DNA of 12,916 nucleotides from NCBI GenBank assembly GCA_002314605.1, contig DCGO01000006.1:1-12916 (forward strand), given 5' to 3'. Source of the DNA: Lentisphaeria bacterium UBA1776. GTDB taxonomy: Bacteria > Verrucomicrobiota > Lentisphaeria > Victivallales > Victivallaceae. Made by a program: the position numbers and the translations under genes. Below, one piece after another: positions 1-5,440 of this stretch; the stretch's first letter is position 1, and each line of letters begins with the position of its first letter. Under the pieces are notes generated by a model. It was not told the DNA's origin. It did no database searches and worked only from the letters and a program-made list of their open reading frames with translations.

Positions 1-264
1 TTTGATTTACCAAACAAACGTGTCAGTGACGGGATTTGAGCGTGTTTTTTCATAAAACGACGAAGAGGCGTTTTTCCTGCACCCGGAGGGTGGTATATAT
101 GAGTAACCGCACGTGACTCACGTGCGGTTACTCAAATGTGCCTCTCCGAGGCAAAACTGCCATCATTGGGAACAGCGCCTTCCGATTATCTCATATCCGA
201 TTCCCGTTCTTGACTTGTCCAGTTTTGAAATTGATGGCAGGGAATATATTTTATCTGCAGGGGC
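1..264. other. Non-coding left edge
   Basis: No gene is supported here. The only open frame (138-323, plus) has no ribosome binding site, no family resemblance, and runs through the promoter of the next gene. The stretch holds a short hairpin CACCC-GGA-GGGTG (80-92) and the 33-bp palindrome described separately. There may be the 3' flank of a gene outside the window, but no convincing terminator with a T-run can be paired. Confidence 0.6.
101..133. repeat. Perfect 16-bp inverted repeat (palindrome B)
   Basis: GAGTAACCGCACGTGA (101-116), one central C (117), then the exact reverse complement (118-133). All 16 pairs match. No T-run follows, so it is not a typical intrinsic terminator. The right arm plus the next four bases (118-137) recurs exactly at 5521-5540, where the left arm has diverged, so this is a dispersed repeat of the genome rather than a site private to this spot. 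Confidence 0.85.
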
Positions 265-292
265 TTGACAAATACGAAAAAGACGGTATAAT
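265..292 (+). promoter_or_regulatory. Sigma-70 promoter for the 74-aa gene
   Basis: A perfect -35 TTGACA (265-270) and a perfect -10 TATAAT (287-292) are separated by 16 bp. Transcription should start near base 299, giving a leader of only about 20 nt before the start codon at 320. This is the best promoter match in the window and argues that the small gene behind it is truly expressed. Confidence 0.85.
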
Positions 293-319
293 GTATGTTA
301 TAGCGGAGGAAAAAAGAAG

Positions 320-544
320 ATGACGCAAAAAGAAATTGATGAACTCAGGGAAGAGGTCATTGCCGAGACCATGCGGAACGGCGGTTCCACGGGCAGCAAC
401 CTGGCTGAGCCGCTGTATTTTCCGCCCGGCCCGGCCGTTATTCCCGACAATCTTCCTCCCGAGGAAAAGGCGCGCCGCATAAAAGCCTCTGCCGGCATCC
501 GTGAAATGGTGCTGCTGGCCGGACTTCACTCCGGGAAACACTGA
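320..544 (+). CDS. Small hypothetical protein, 74 aa
   Basis: I do not recognise a family. The protein is short, charged and probably soluble: residues 1-20 are an acidic/basic helix-like stretch, 21-45 are rich in Gly, Pro and Asn (including a PPGP turn), and 46-70 are again helix-like with a basic KARRIK patch. There is no signal peptide or membrane segment. The start is well set: GGAGGA lies at 305-310, nine bases before the ATG, behind a near-perfect promoter at 265-292. The gene stands alone on the plus strand, faces away from the left edge, and is followed by two hairpins at 561-617. It is the only plus-strand gene I can support. Reality as a gene is likely; function is unknown. Confidence 0.7.
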   Translation: MTQKEIDELREEVIAETMRNGGSTGSNLAEPLYFPPGPAVIPDNLPPEEKARRIKASAGIREMVLLAGLHSGKH

Positions 545-560
545 TTTTTCCCTGACATCC

Positions 561-617
561 CGGGTTCCCGAAACCCGCTTTTGACTGCACACCGGTGAAA
601 CACCCCGTGTGCTTTTT
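561..617 (+). terminator. Terminator(s) behind the 74-aa gene
   Basis: Two hairpins follow the stop codon. The first is CGGGTT-CCCGA-AACCCG (561-577) followed by CTTTT. The second and stronger one pairs GCACAC (587-592) with GTGTGC (607-612), encloses GGTG-AAA-CACC (594-604), and is followed directly by TTTTT (613-617). Either could end the transcript started at about 299. Confidence 0.6.
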
Positions 618-750
618 CACGTCTTTTTTGTCCGACCGGGTAGCACCCGGGGGCGTGTGGTCGGCGGGCGCGACATCCCCCAGCGGGTGGTACCCGTCGG
701 CGGGCGAGCGAGGGTCCACAGACGGGACAGAGTGACGGCGGAGCATATTG

Positions 751-866
751 CGCGGAGCACAGGGAGAGAGTGAGAAGTCGGACCTGTCGGACCTGTCGGA
801 CCTGTCGGACAGGGGGCACGGGGATGAGTGCGGACGGTGGGTCCTGGGCACGCGGAACACAGGGAG
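751..866 (+). repeat. 16-bp direct repeat spaced 100 bp
   Basis: CGCGGAGCACAGGGAG (751-766) recurs as CGCGGAACACAGGGAG (851-866), 15 of 16 identical, exactly 100 bp apart and flanking the 9-bp tandem array. It is part of the composite intergenic repeat. Confidence 0.7.
777..812 (+). repeat. 9-bp tandem repeat, about four copies
   Basis: The unit GTCGGACCT is repeated at 777-785, 786-794 and 795-803, and a fourth copy ends in AG (804-812). It sits near the centre of the element with inverted ends. The same core, GTCGGAC/GTTGGAC with 9-bp phasing and in the same orientation, recurs at 5441-5485. Confidence 0.85.
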
Positions 867-944
867 GAGGGGGGCCCGGAGGCTGGAGAGACCGAAGGCC
901 GACAGCCGACCATACGCCAGCGGGTGCTACCCGCCCGCCGGGTG

Positions 945-1877
945 CTACCTGGACGGCGTCCTTCCGGGTGCCCGGAGCATCAGCCAGACTCCTCCAAGGA
1001 TCAGACAGGCGGAGAAGATGAAGACTGCGTTGATTTTTTCATGCAGCGTGATCACCGACATGCAGACGGTCAGAAAGGCGGAAAGATAACCGAAGGCGCC
1101 AAGTTCGTCCGCCTTCAGATACCGGAGAGCGCTGTACCAGAGCATATTGGCGATCCCGCACCCGAAAATGCCGAGATAGGCAATGCCGGCCCAGACCCGG
1201 AACGGCAGGGCAAAACTGGCATGGCACGGAAGTACGGCCATGACAGGGGTCATCAGAAAAATTCCGAAGAAAAACAGCAGCGCCATACAGACGGTCCCCC
1301 CGTATTTCCGGGCAACGCGTTCGCCGAAGACCGTGAACAAACTCCATGCGATCCCCGATCCCATGGCAAGCATGTCCCCCCGGAAAAAATAACCCTCTTG
1401 CGCAAAAATATCTCCCTCTGAGCGGACGGCGGAAACCAGGATGACCCCGGCGAATCCGGCGGCCATGCCGAGAACCTTGTTCCGGGTGAGCGGAGTCTTC
1501 AAAAAAAGAAAAGCCAGAATGACCGTATAAATGGGCGAGGTGTTGGCCATCAGGGATGCCCGGGCGGCAGTGGTGTATTTCATGGAGAGGAAAAGCAGCA
1601 GACCCTCGCCCACAATTCCGGTGAGGGCCAGAAAGAGGAGCATTTTCCAGTCCTCCCGGACTGCCTGGAAGGTCCGCTGCCGGCGTTCTCCTGCAAGGGC
1701 GGGGACGAGCAGGATCCCCGCCGCCAGAAAGATCCGGATAAAGGTCGCGAAGACCGGGTCGAAAGTATCCTCTTCCTTCCCGAAGAGATAGCGGCTTACC
1801 GGATAGAAACTTGCCCAGCAGCAGGTGGCGGCAAGGCCCATCAGGAGCCCCTTGATCTTATTTCTGTTCTTCATCAT
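945..1877 (-). CDS. DMT-superfamily (EamA) transporter, 310 aa
   Basis: Integral membrane protein of the drug/metabolite transporter superfamily with two EamA repeats, the usual length and about ten hydrophobic segments (for example residues 8-28, 44-62, 78-98, 117-126, 133-152, and in the second half up to 303). The first repeat ends in the typical pattern with TSPIYTVILAFLFLKTPLT, the second with LHEKINAVFIFSACLILGG. Family members export amino acids, metabolites or drugs; the substrate cannot be read from sequence. It is the last gene of an operon, 12 bp after the racemase-ureohydrolase fusion, so export or uptake of that enzyme's amino-acid substrate or product is a reasonable inference. 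Two ATGs are adjacent; GAGG lies four bases before the first (1877) and seven before the second (1874), so 1874 may be the real start. The stop codon lies inside a repeat-derived CGGGTGCTACCT (939-950), so the last residues (about RTPSR) may be repeat-encoded. Confidence 0.9.
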   Translation of the reverse strand: MMKNRNKIKGLLMGLAATCCWASFYPVSRYLFGKEEDTFDPVFATFIRIFLAAGILLVPALAGERRQRTFQAVREDWKMLLFLALTGIVGEGLLLFLSMKYTTAARASLMANTSPIYTVILAFLFLKTPLTRNKVLGMAAGFAGVILVSAVRSEGDIFAQEGYFFRGDMLAMGSGIAWSLFTVFGERVARKYGGTVCMALLFFFGIFLMTPVMAVLPCHASFALPFRVWAGIAYLGIFGCGIANMLWYSALRYLKADELGAFGYLSAFLTVCMSVITLHEKINAVFIFSACLILGGVWLMLRAPGRTPSR

Positions 1878-1889
1878 GATACCTCAATA

Positions 1890-3737
1890 TTATAAAATCT
1901 TTTTCCCGGAAAGCGATGCCAGAAGCGCACCGACTTTGCCAGAGGATTCTTCCCCGGAATCAAATTCACTCAAAACTGCACCGCAGACCCGTCCGGAATC
2001 CGAAAGCATTTCCATGGCACAATGGGCTTCCCGCAGACGAAGCCCCGCATGATCTCCCCGGAGATCAAGGCAATTTGCCACCAGATCAATGCAGAGTTCA
2101 GGGCTGTCTCTGAGCACCGCCAGAACCCGTGTTATGACCTCCGCAATTCCCAGCCGGTCGATATGCTCCATGGTATAGACGTGACACCCGGATGTCCGTA
2201 ACGACTCCCGTTCATCCGGTTCCAGCTCCTGCAGGCCGATCACCGCCAGATGATCCGGCGCGATTCCCTGACCCACGACCCGCGACAGCGCCGTGCCGGC
2301 CGCGCACTTGCCAGGCCGGATCCGGGTATGAAAATCTCCATGGGCCGAAAAGACGATCCACCCTGCGCCGGGACTTTTTTTCACCGCCGCCCGGGCCAGG
2401 CCGGCGGCTGCGGTATGGTCGCCTCCGATGACATAGGGGCGCCGTCCCGTCTTCCATGCCTTGAGACACGATTGCGAGATCATTTCCATCGCCTTTGCCG
2501 GCGAATCCGGTTCGTGCAGGATTTCCGGCAGCGTTTGAAGCGGAAGATCCCCGGCAAACCCGGATGTCAGCAGCGATTCCGCTATCTGCCGCATTGCCGC
2601 TCCGGATGCGTCTGCGGCAAAGGGGACGCAGATGAGATGCGCTCCGGAATACCGGACCGGTTTGCTGTCACGGATATATTCCCTGCCGACATATTCCGAA
2701 GTCATGGCGCGCAGGAGCGCCGGATAATTCATCCGGAAGGAAAGAATATCCCCCGGACGGGGGACGGATTTCAGTGTTTCCGCGTCTGCAATCAGATGGT
2801 CACTGCTGGCTCCCAGAATCAGCAGTCCGGGTGTTTCCGGTGATAGACCTTCCGGGACAATATCTTCCCTGCCGATTCCGAGGATAATGCGCCGGCGGTT
2901 CCCCCGGTCTGTGATCTGCGGTCTGCGGCCGAAGGCATCCAGATGCGCCTCTCCTTCTGTACGGGATGGCTTGACGGCGGATTCGATCACTTCGGCTTGC
3001 AGGGTGAAAACATCATCATGTGTTCCAGGTATCCGGTGTCCGCTGCAGGCTTCCTTTCCCAGCAGAATACTCTCGCCAAGGCGCAGGTGGTTGACTTCTT
3101 CCGGCATCCGTCCGGACTGCATCCATTCCAGGGAACTGCTGTTGCCGGCGGAGACAACCGGGAGGCGGACATTCAGCTCCCTCCGGATTTGCCGTGCCGC
3201 AGCGGCCAGAATCTGCATATTGTGTTCATCGGGAACAATTCCGCCAAAGCAGGTAAGATTCGTCCCGATCCCGGAGAGAACAAGTCCGGGAAGTTTTGTG
3301 ACGAACCTCGCCAGTCCCACCGCATCTCCAGGCAGGACTCCCTCGCGGCGGTCTCCCAGATCGATCATCAGGAGGACTTTGTGCAGCTTGTTCTGCCGGA
3401 CAGCTTCTTCGGAAAGCGCCTGCAGAATATCCGCTTCCGAATTCAAACTCAAGTCCGCACAGTTCACGGTCTCCCTGATCTCGCTTTTCTGGGGGAGACG
3501 GAGCAGCCACAATTCCGACCGGATCCCGGCTTCACGCAGTTTCCGGATGTTTTCGATGCGGGAATCGGCGATCTGATCGCATCCGGCATTTTCCAGCACC
3601 CGGGCAACCTCCGGGCTGCCGCAGCAGCACTTGACGACTCCGGCCGTTCGGATCCCGTACCGGGCGCAGAGCGCGGTCACGATACGGGCGTTGTCATGGA
3701 GTTTCCCCAGATCAATTCTGACCGACGGCATTTTCAT
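1890..3737 (-). CDS. Fusion: ornithine/alanine-racemase-like PLP enzyme + arginase-family domain, 615 aa
   Basis: Residues 1-355 match the fold-type III PLP racemases of the ornithine racemase/YhfX type: RIDLGKLHDNAR near the start, the Schiff-base lysine K36 in GVVKCCCGSPEVA, DSRIENIRKL (58-67), GTNLTCFGGIVPDEHNM (158-174), and AGNSSS with HLRLGESILLG (197-227), which binds the PLP phosphate in relatives. Residues 363-615 resemble ureohydrolases (arginase/agmatinase): VIGGDHTAAAG (437-446) and FSAHGDFHT (463-471). Of the arginase metal ligands, His (H441), His (H466), Asp (D468) and Asp (D551) are kept, but the bridging Asp of DAHxD is S464 and the second Asp of the DxD motif is V553. Known family chemistry would be arginine to ornithine plus urea, then L-/D-ornithine exchange; whether this protein does either is inference. 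The start at 3737 has GGAGG six bases upstream. It overlaps the regulator gene by 26 bp and precedes the transporter by 12 bp. No frameshift is seen; single-enzyme racemases of this type are about 350 aa. Confidence 0.82.
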   Translation of the reverse strand: MKMPSVRIDLGKLHDNARIVTALCARYGIRTAGVVKCCCGSPEVARVLENAGCDQIADSRIENIRKLREAGIRSELWLLRLPQKSEIRETVNCADLSLNSEADILQALSEEAVRQNKLHKVLLMIDLGDRREGVLPGDAVGLARFVTKLPGLVLSGIGTNLTCFGGIVPDEHNMQILAAAARQIRRELNVRLPVVSAGNSSSLEWMQSGRMPEEVNHLRLGESILLGKEACSGHRIPGTHDDVFTLQAEVIESAVKPSRTEGEAHLDAFGRRPQITDRGNRRRIILGIGREDIVPEGLSPETPGLLILGASSDHLIADAETLKSVPRPGDILSFRMNYPALLRAMTSEYVGREYIRDSKPVRYSGAHLICVPFAADASGAAMRQIAESLLTSGFAGDLPLQTLPEILHEPDSPAKAMEMISQSCLKAWKTGRRPYVIGGDHTAAAGLARAAVKKSPGAGWIVFSAHGDFHTRIRPGKCAAGTALSRVVGQGIAPDHLAVIGLQELEPDERESLRTSGCHVYTMEHIDRLGIAEVITRVLAVLRDSPELCIDLVANCLDLRGDHAGLRLREAHCAMEMLSDSGRVCGAVLSEFDSGEESSGKVGALLASLSGKKIL

Positions 3738-4182
3738 GACCGGCCTCCACGGAAAGCTCTTCCTTGATGGTGTGCATGACCAATGTGGTCTCGGACTCCA
3801 TGACTCCGCGGATCTTTCCCATCCGGGTCATCAGACGGCACAGTTCATCCGTGTCGGTGACCACGACCCGGGCAAAATAGTTGTATTTTCCTCCCACATC
3901 GTAGAGACCGCAGATCTCCGGCAGTTCCGCCAGTTTTTCCCCCACATCCGACTCCCCCATCTTTTCATTGGTCCTGATGCCGATGAATACCGTGAGTCCC
4001 AGCCCCAGTTTCCGGGCGTCGATCCGGGTCTCATAGCCCAGAATGATCCCGTTTCTTTCCAGCCGCCGGACCCTTTCCAGTGTCGAGGACGGCGGGAGAC
4101 TCACCTGCTGTGCCAGGTCGCGGTTGGTGATGCGGGCATTTTTGCGGAGTATTCCAATAATTTTCCGGTCAATCTGATCCAT
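3712..4182 (-). CDS. Lrp/AsnC-family transcriptional regulator, 156 aa
   Basis: Typical feast/famine regulator: an N-terminal winged helix-turn-helix (residues 1-60, starting DQIDRKIIGILRKNARI and with TNRDLAQQVSLPPSS as the turn and recognition helix, then RRLERNGII), followed by the alpha/beta RAM/AsnC effector domain (65-150) with the characteristic LYDVGGKYNYF near residues 93-103. Members bind DNA as dimers to octamers and sense amino acids, and often control the neighbouring amino-acid gene. It is the first gene of the operon and its end overlaps the racemase-ureohydrolase start by 26 bp, which suggests translational coupling. The start ATG at 4182 has GGGGG six bases upstream. The AT-rich leader carries a promoter bracketed by an inverted repeat, fitting self-regulation. 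The ligand is probably an amino acid handled by the fusion enzyme; that is inference. Confidence 0.93.
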   Translation of the reverse strand: MDQIDRKIIGILRKNARITNRDLAQQVSLPPSSTLERVRRLERNGIILGYETRIDARKLGLGLTVFIGIRTNEKMGESDVGEKLAELPEICGLYDVGGKYNYFARVVVTDTDELCRLMTRMGKIRGVMESETTLVMHTIKEELSVEAGHENAVGQN

Positions 4183-4197
4183 GATGAACCCCCGTTG

Positions 4198-4279
4198 TTG
4201 AATTAAATTCGTTATTTATTTGTTGTTTTGATATAATATACAATATATCTCGATTTAATTCAAATTATATTCGATAATT
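4198..4279 (-). promoter_or_regulatory. Promoter and candidate Lrp-type operator of the regulator-racemase-transporter operon
   Basis: On the minus strand, -35 TTGAAT (4263-4258) and -10 TATATT (4240-4235) are 17 bp apart, placing the start near 4228. An exact 11-bp inverted repeat brackets it: ATTTAATTCAA (4253-4263), which covers the -35, and TTGAATTAAAT (4198-4208), in the leader. A related pair TAWATTCGWTA-type direct repeat lies at 4204-4217 and 4266-4279 (11 of 14 match). AT-rich paired half-sites around the promoter are what Lrp-family self-regulators usually bind. No binding can be shown from sequence alone. Confidence 0.6.
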
Positions 4280-4357
4280 TTCTGTAAATTTGTATGAATG
4301 GATGGTGGAGAAATGGCTCTGCCGGCTTCCTGTATTCTGCTTTCCGGGGAGTTTTGC

Positions 4358-4398
4358 AAAAAAAGCCGGTCCCGCAAGCGGGACTGGCAAGGTTTTTT
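4358..4398 (-). terminator. Intrinsic terminator of the SDR-RhaM gene
   Basis: A 10-bp stem (4365-4374 with 4379-4388, one G-T pair) closes a CAAG loop. On the minus strand it is followed by seven Ts (complement of 4358-4364), about 40 nt past the stop codon of the gene at 4426. The plus strand also carries six Ts (4393-4398) after the stem, so it could work both ways and shield the regulator promoter. Confidence 0.85.
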
Positions 4399-4425
4399 GA
4401 GGAAATTTCTGCAGCCGCGGAAAGA

Positions 4426-5142
4426 TTATTCCATGAAAAAGATCCGGGTCATCTCGTCTTCCCGTGCTTTTTCGTCACCCGGGTTTTTGCAGACCAGGAG
4501 CCCGGTCATCTTTTTCCACCACGCTCTGGCGCAGGGGTAATCGGCCACCTTTCCGGCTTCTTCCTCATCTTCGATCTCCATGTACCCGAAGAGCACATTG
4601 GTTTCCGGGTGGTGGAAGATCGAATAATTGTGAATGCCGTGTTTTTTCATTACGGCTTCAAGTTCCGCCGGGATCGGGTTGTGGGCCCTGGTGTATTCGG
4701 CGATCTTCCCCGGCTGGACTTCCATGTAAAAACCTTTGCGGATCATACGGTCCGTTCCTTTCTTATACGGCCACTCGATCTTGGAGAGGTCTCCGTTGAT
4801 GGTAATGCCGCCGTCGGCGGCAATGATGGCGCCATTCAGGTAACTGGCCTCATCGGAAGCCAGAAACAGCGCCACTTTGGCGATCTCCTGAGGCATCCCG
4901 TAACGGCGGAGAGGCGTCCGCAGTTTCAGAAAACGCTCCTCGTCAAAGGTGGAGTTTTCCGGATTGCTCTGCCGCATCATGGGGGTCATGATGGCCGCCG
5001 GGGAAATGCAGTTCACCCGGATATTGTATCTGCCGTATTCCGCAGCCATGGATTTCGTAAGCTGGACGATGGCTCCCTTGGTGGCGGTGTAGGCGTCGCA
5101 GTCCGGGATGCCGATCATGCCGGCGCTGGAGGCCGTGTTCAC
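4426..5142 (-). CDS. N-terminally truncated SDR fused to L-rhamnose mutarotase (probable pseudogene or remnant)
   Basis: Residues 1-115 are the C-terminal half of a short-chain dehydrogenase/reductase: NTASSAG (catalytic Ser region), YTATK with Y18 and K22, NCISPAAIMTPM, and LNGAIIAADGG near the end. The N-terminal half with the NAD(P)-binding TGxxxGIG and NNAG motifs is absent. SDR homology (GHGGAIVNT) continues upstream of the GTG at 5142, but an in-frame TAA lies at 5176-5178, so about 130 residues are missing. The GTG has no ribosome binding site. Residues 133-238 are a full L-rhamnose mutarotase (RhaM-like; MIRKGFYMEV, AHNPIPAELEAVMKKHG with H154, AWWKKM at 207-212), which interconverts sugar anomers. 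In the intact gene the pair probably oxidised a 6-deoxy sugar such as rhamnose or fucose; that is inference. A strong terminator follows. Redox activity is very unlikely now; mutarotase activity could survive from an internal start. Confidence 0.8.
   Translation of the reverse strand: MNTASSAGMIGIPDCDAYTATKGAIVQLTKSMAAEYGRYNIRVNCISPAAIMTPMMRQSNPENSTFDEERFLKLRTPLRRYGMPQEIAKVALFLASDEASYLNGAIIAADGGITINGDLSKIEWPYKKGTDRMIRKGFYMEVQPGKIAEYTRAHNPIPAELEAVMKKHGIHNYSIFHHPETNVLFGYMEIEDEEEAGKVADYPCARAWWKKMTGLLVCKNPGDEKAREDEMTRIFFME
4744..4760 (-). promoter_or_regulatory. Possible internal start for a free-standing RhaM protein
   Basis: AAGGA (complement of 4756-4760) lies nine bases before an in-frame ATG at 4746. 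Starting here gives a 106-aa protein (4426-4746) that begins MIRKGFYM, exactly where known L-rhamnose mutarotases begin and at their normal length of about 104 aa. This would let the mutarotase be made even though the dehydrogenase half is broken. Confidence 0.5.
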
Positions 5143-5186
5143 GATGGCGCCGCCATGTCCATCCAGAACTTGCCATTAAAACCTCC
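5143..5186 (-). other. Orphaned ribosome binding site and start codon upstream of the SDR remnant
   Basis: GGAGG (complement of 5182-5186) lies five bases before an ATG at 5176, a good translation start. The frame it opens is not the dehydrogenase frame: it yields an Arg/His-rich 77-residue stretch with no family resemblance. A simple reading is that this was the original start and that an internal deletion removed the Rossmann half and shifted the frame. Confidence 0.45.
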
Positions 5187-5278
5187 GTCGTTTATTTTAT
5201 ACTTTTTGTTTGAAAACGGGAAAAAACAGGGGGATACAGGAAGATACAGGCAGATTTTGATTTGAGGGGGATTTGAGG

Positions 5279-5363
5279 TGGTACCAGCGGTGGGAGTCGA
5301 ACCCACAAGGTGATGAACCGGTTGATTTTGAGTCAACTGCGTCTGCCATTCCGCCACGCTGGC
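5279..5363 (-). tRNA. tRNA-Leu (anticodon CAA)
   Basis: An 85-nt class II tRNA with CCA encoded. The acceptor stem GCCAGCG pairs with CGCTGGT (with a G1-U72 wobble, as in some other leucine tRNAs), then A73 and CCA (5281-5279). The anticodon arm is GTTGA-CTCAAAA-TCAAC with CAA at positions 34-36, reading UUG. A long variable arm has a GGT/ACC stem, as leucine tRNAs require. The T arm is GTGGG-TTCGACT-CCCAC. All stems pair, so the gene looks functional. Confidence 0.97.
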
Positions 5364-5382
5364 TGGTTTCTGCAACGCCTAT

Positions 5383-5410
5383 ACAATACACGAAAACACG
5401 CATTTGTCAA
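5383..5410 (-). promoter_or_regulatory. Promoter of tRNA-Leu
   Basis: On the minus strand a perfect -35 TTGACA (5410-5405) and a -10 TATTGT (5388-5383, four of six) are 16 bp apart. The start would be near 5376, about a dozen bases before the tRNA. The same transcript could read on into the SDR-RhaM remnant, because no clear terminator is seen between them. Confidence 0.65.
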
Positions 5411-5440
5411 ATCGAAATGGATAGATTCGAGGTAATTTCA

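Larger units (their letters stand above)
636..934. repeat. ~300-bp element with ~35-bp inverted ends
   Basis: Bases 636-670 and the reverse complement of 900-934 agree at 29 of 35 positions by my hand alignment. Each arm contains its own hairpin: CCGGGT-AGC-ACCCGG on the left (636-650) and GCGGGT-GCT-ACCCGC on the right (920-934). A further CGGGTGGTACCCG lies at 684-696 and a partial one at 939-950. An 11-bp direct repeat GTCGGCGGGCG occurs at 660-670 and 696-706. There is no transposase; it could be a MITE-like or BIME-like non-coding element, or a structured RNA. Confidence 0.6.
545..944. other. 400-bp GC-rich intergenic region without a gene
   Basis: Open frames exist here in several phases, but they read through tandem and inverted repeats (giving illusory repeats such as DRSDRSD or TGPTGP), carry no ribosome binding sites and resemble nothing. 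The region holds the terminator hairpins, an element with inverted ends (636-934), hairpins of the form CGGGTNNTACCCG, a 9-bp tandem repeat and a 16-bp direct repeat. The convergent plus-strand orphan gene and minus-strand transporter gene both end at its borders. Confidence 0.7.

Noticed and set aside
138..323. 61-aa frame before the small gene
   Set aside because: It contains the promoter and ribosome site of the gene at 320, has no start signals of its own, and resembles nothing.
617..913. Frames with collagen-like or SD/R repeats (TGPTGP, SDRSDR, SDLSDL) at 438-913 and 748-1089
   Set aside because: These are translations of the 9-bp tandem repeat, which stays in phase in any frame; there are no ribosome sites and the frames differ in every reading phase.
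545..944. CRISPR array in the repeat-rich region
   Set aside because: The repeats are 9-bp head-to-tail units without spacers, the inverted hairpins differ in spacing, and no cas gene is nearby.
4943..5176. 77-aa frame starting at the ATG with a good ribosome site (5176)
   Set aside because: The product is an out-of-frame reading of the dehydrogenase sequence (Arg/His-rich, no fold pattern). It is kept only as evidence of a frame-shifting deletion.
5260..5277. ATTTGAGG repeated twice beside the tRNA 3' end, as a possible integration site
   Set aside because: The repeat is only 8 bp, no integrase or matching distant copy of the tRNA end is present, and the truncated SDR can be explained by a simple deletion.
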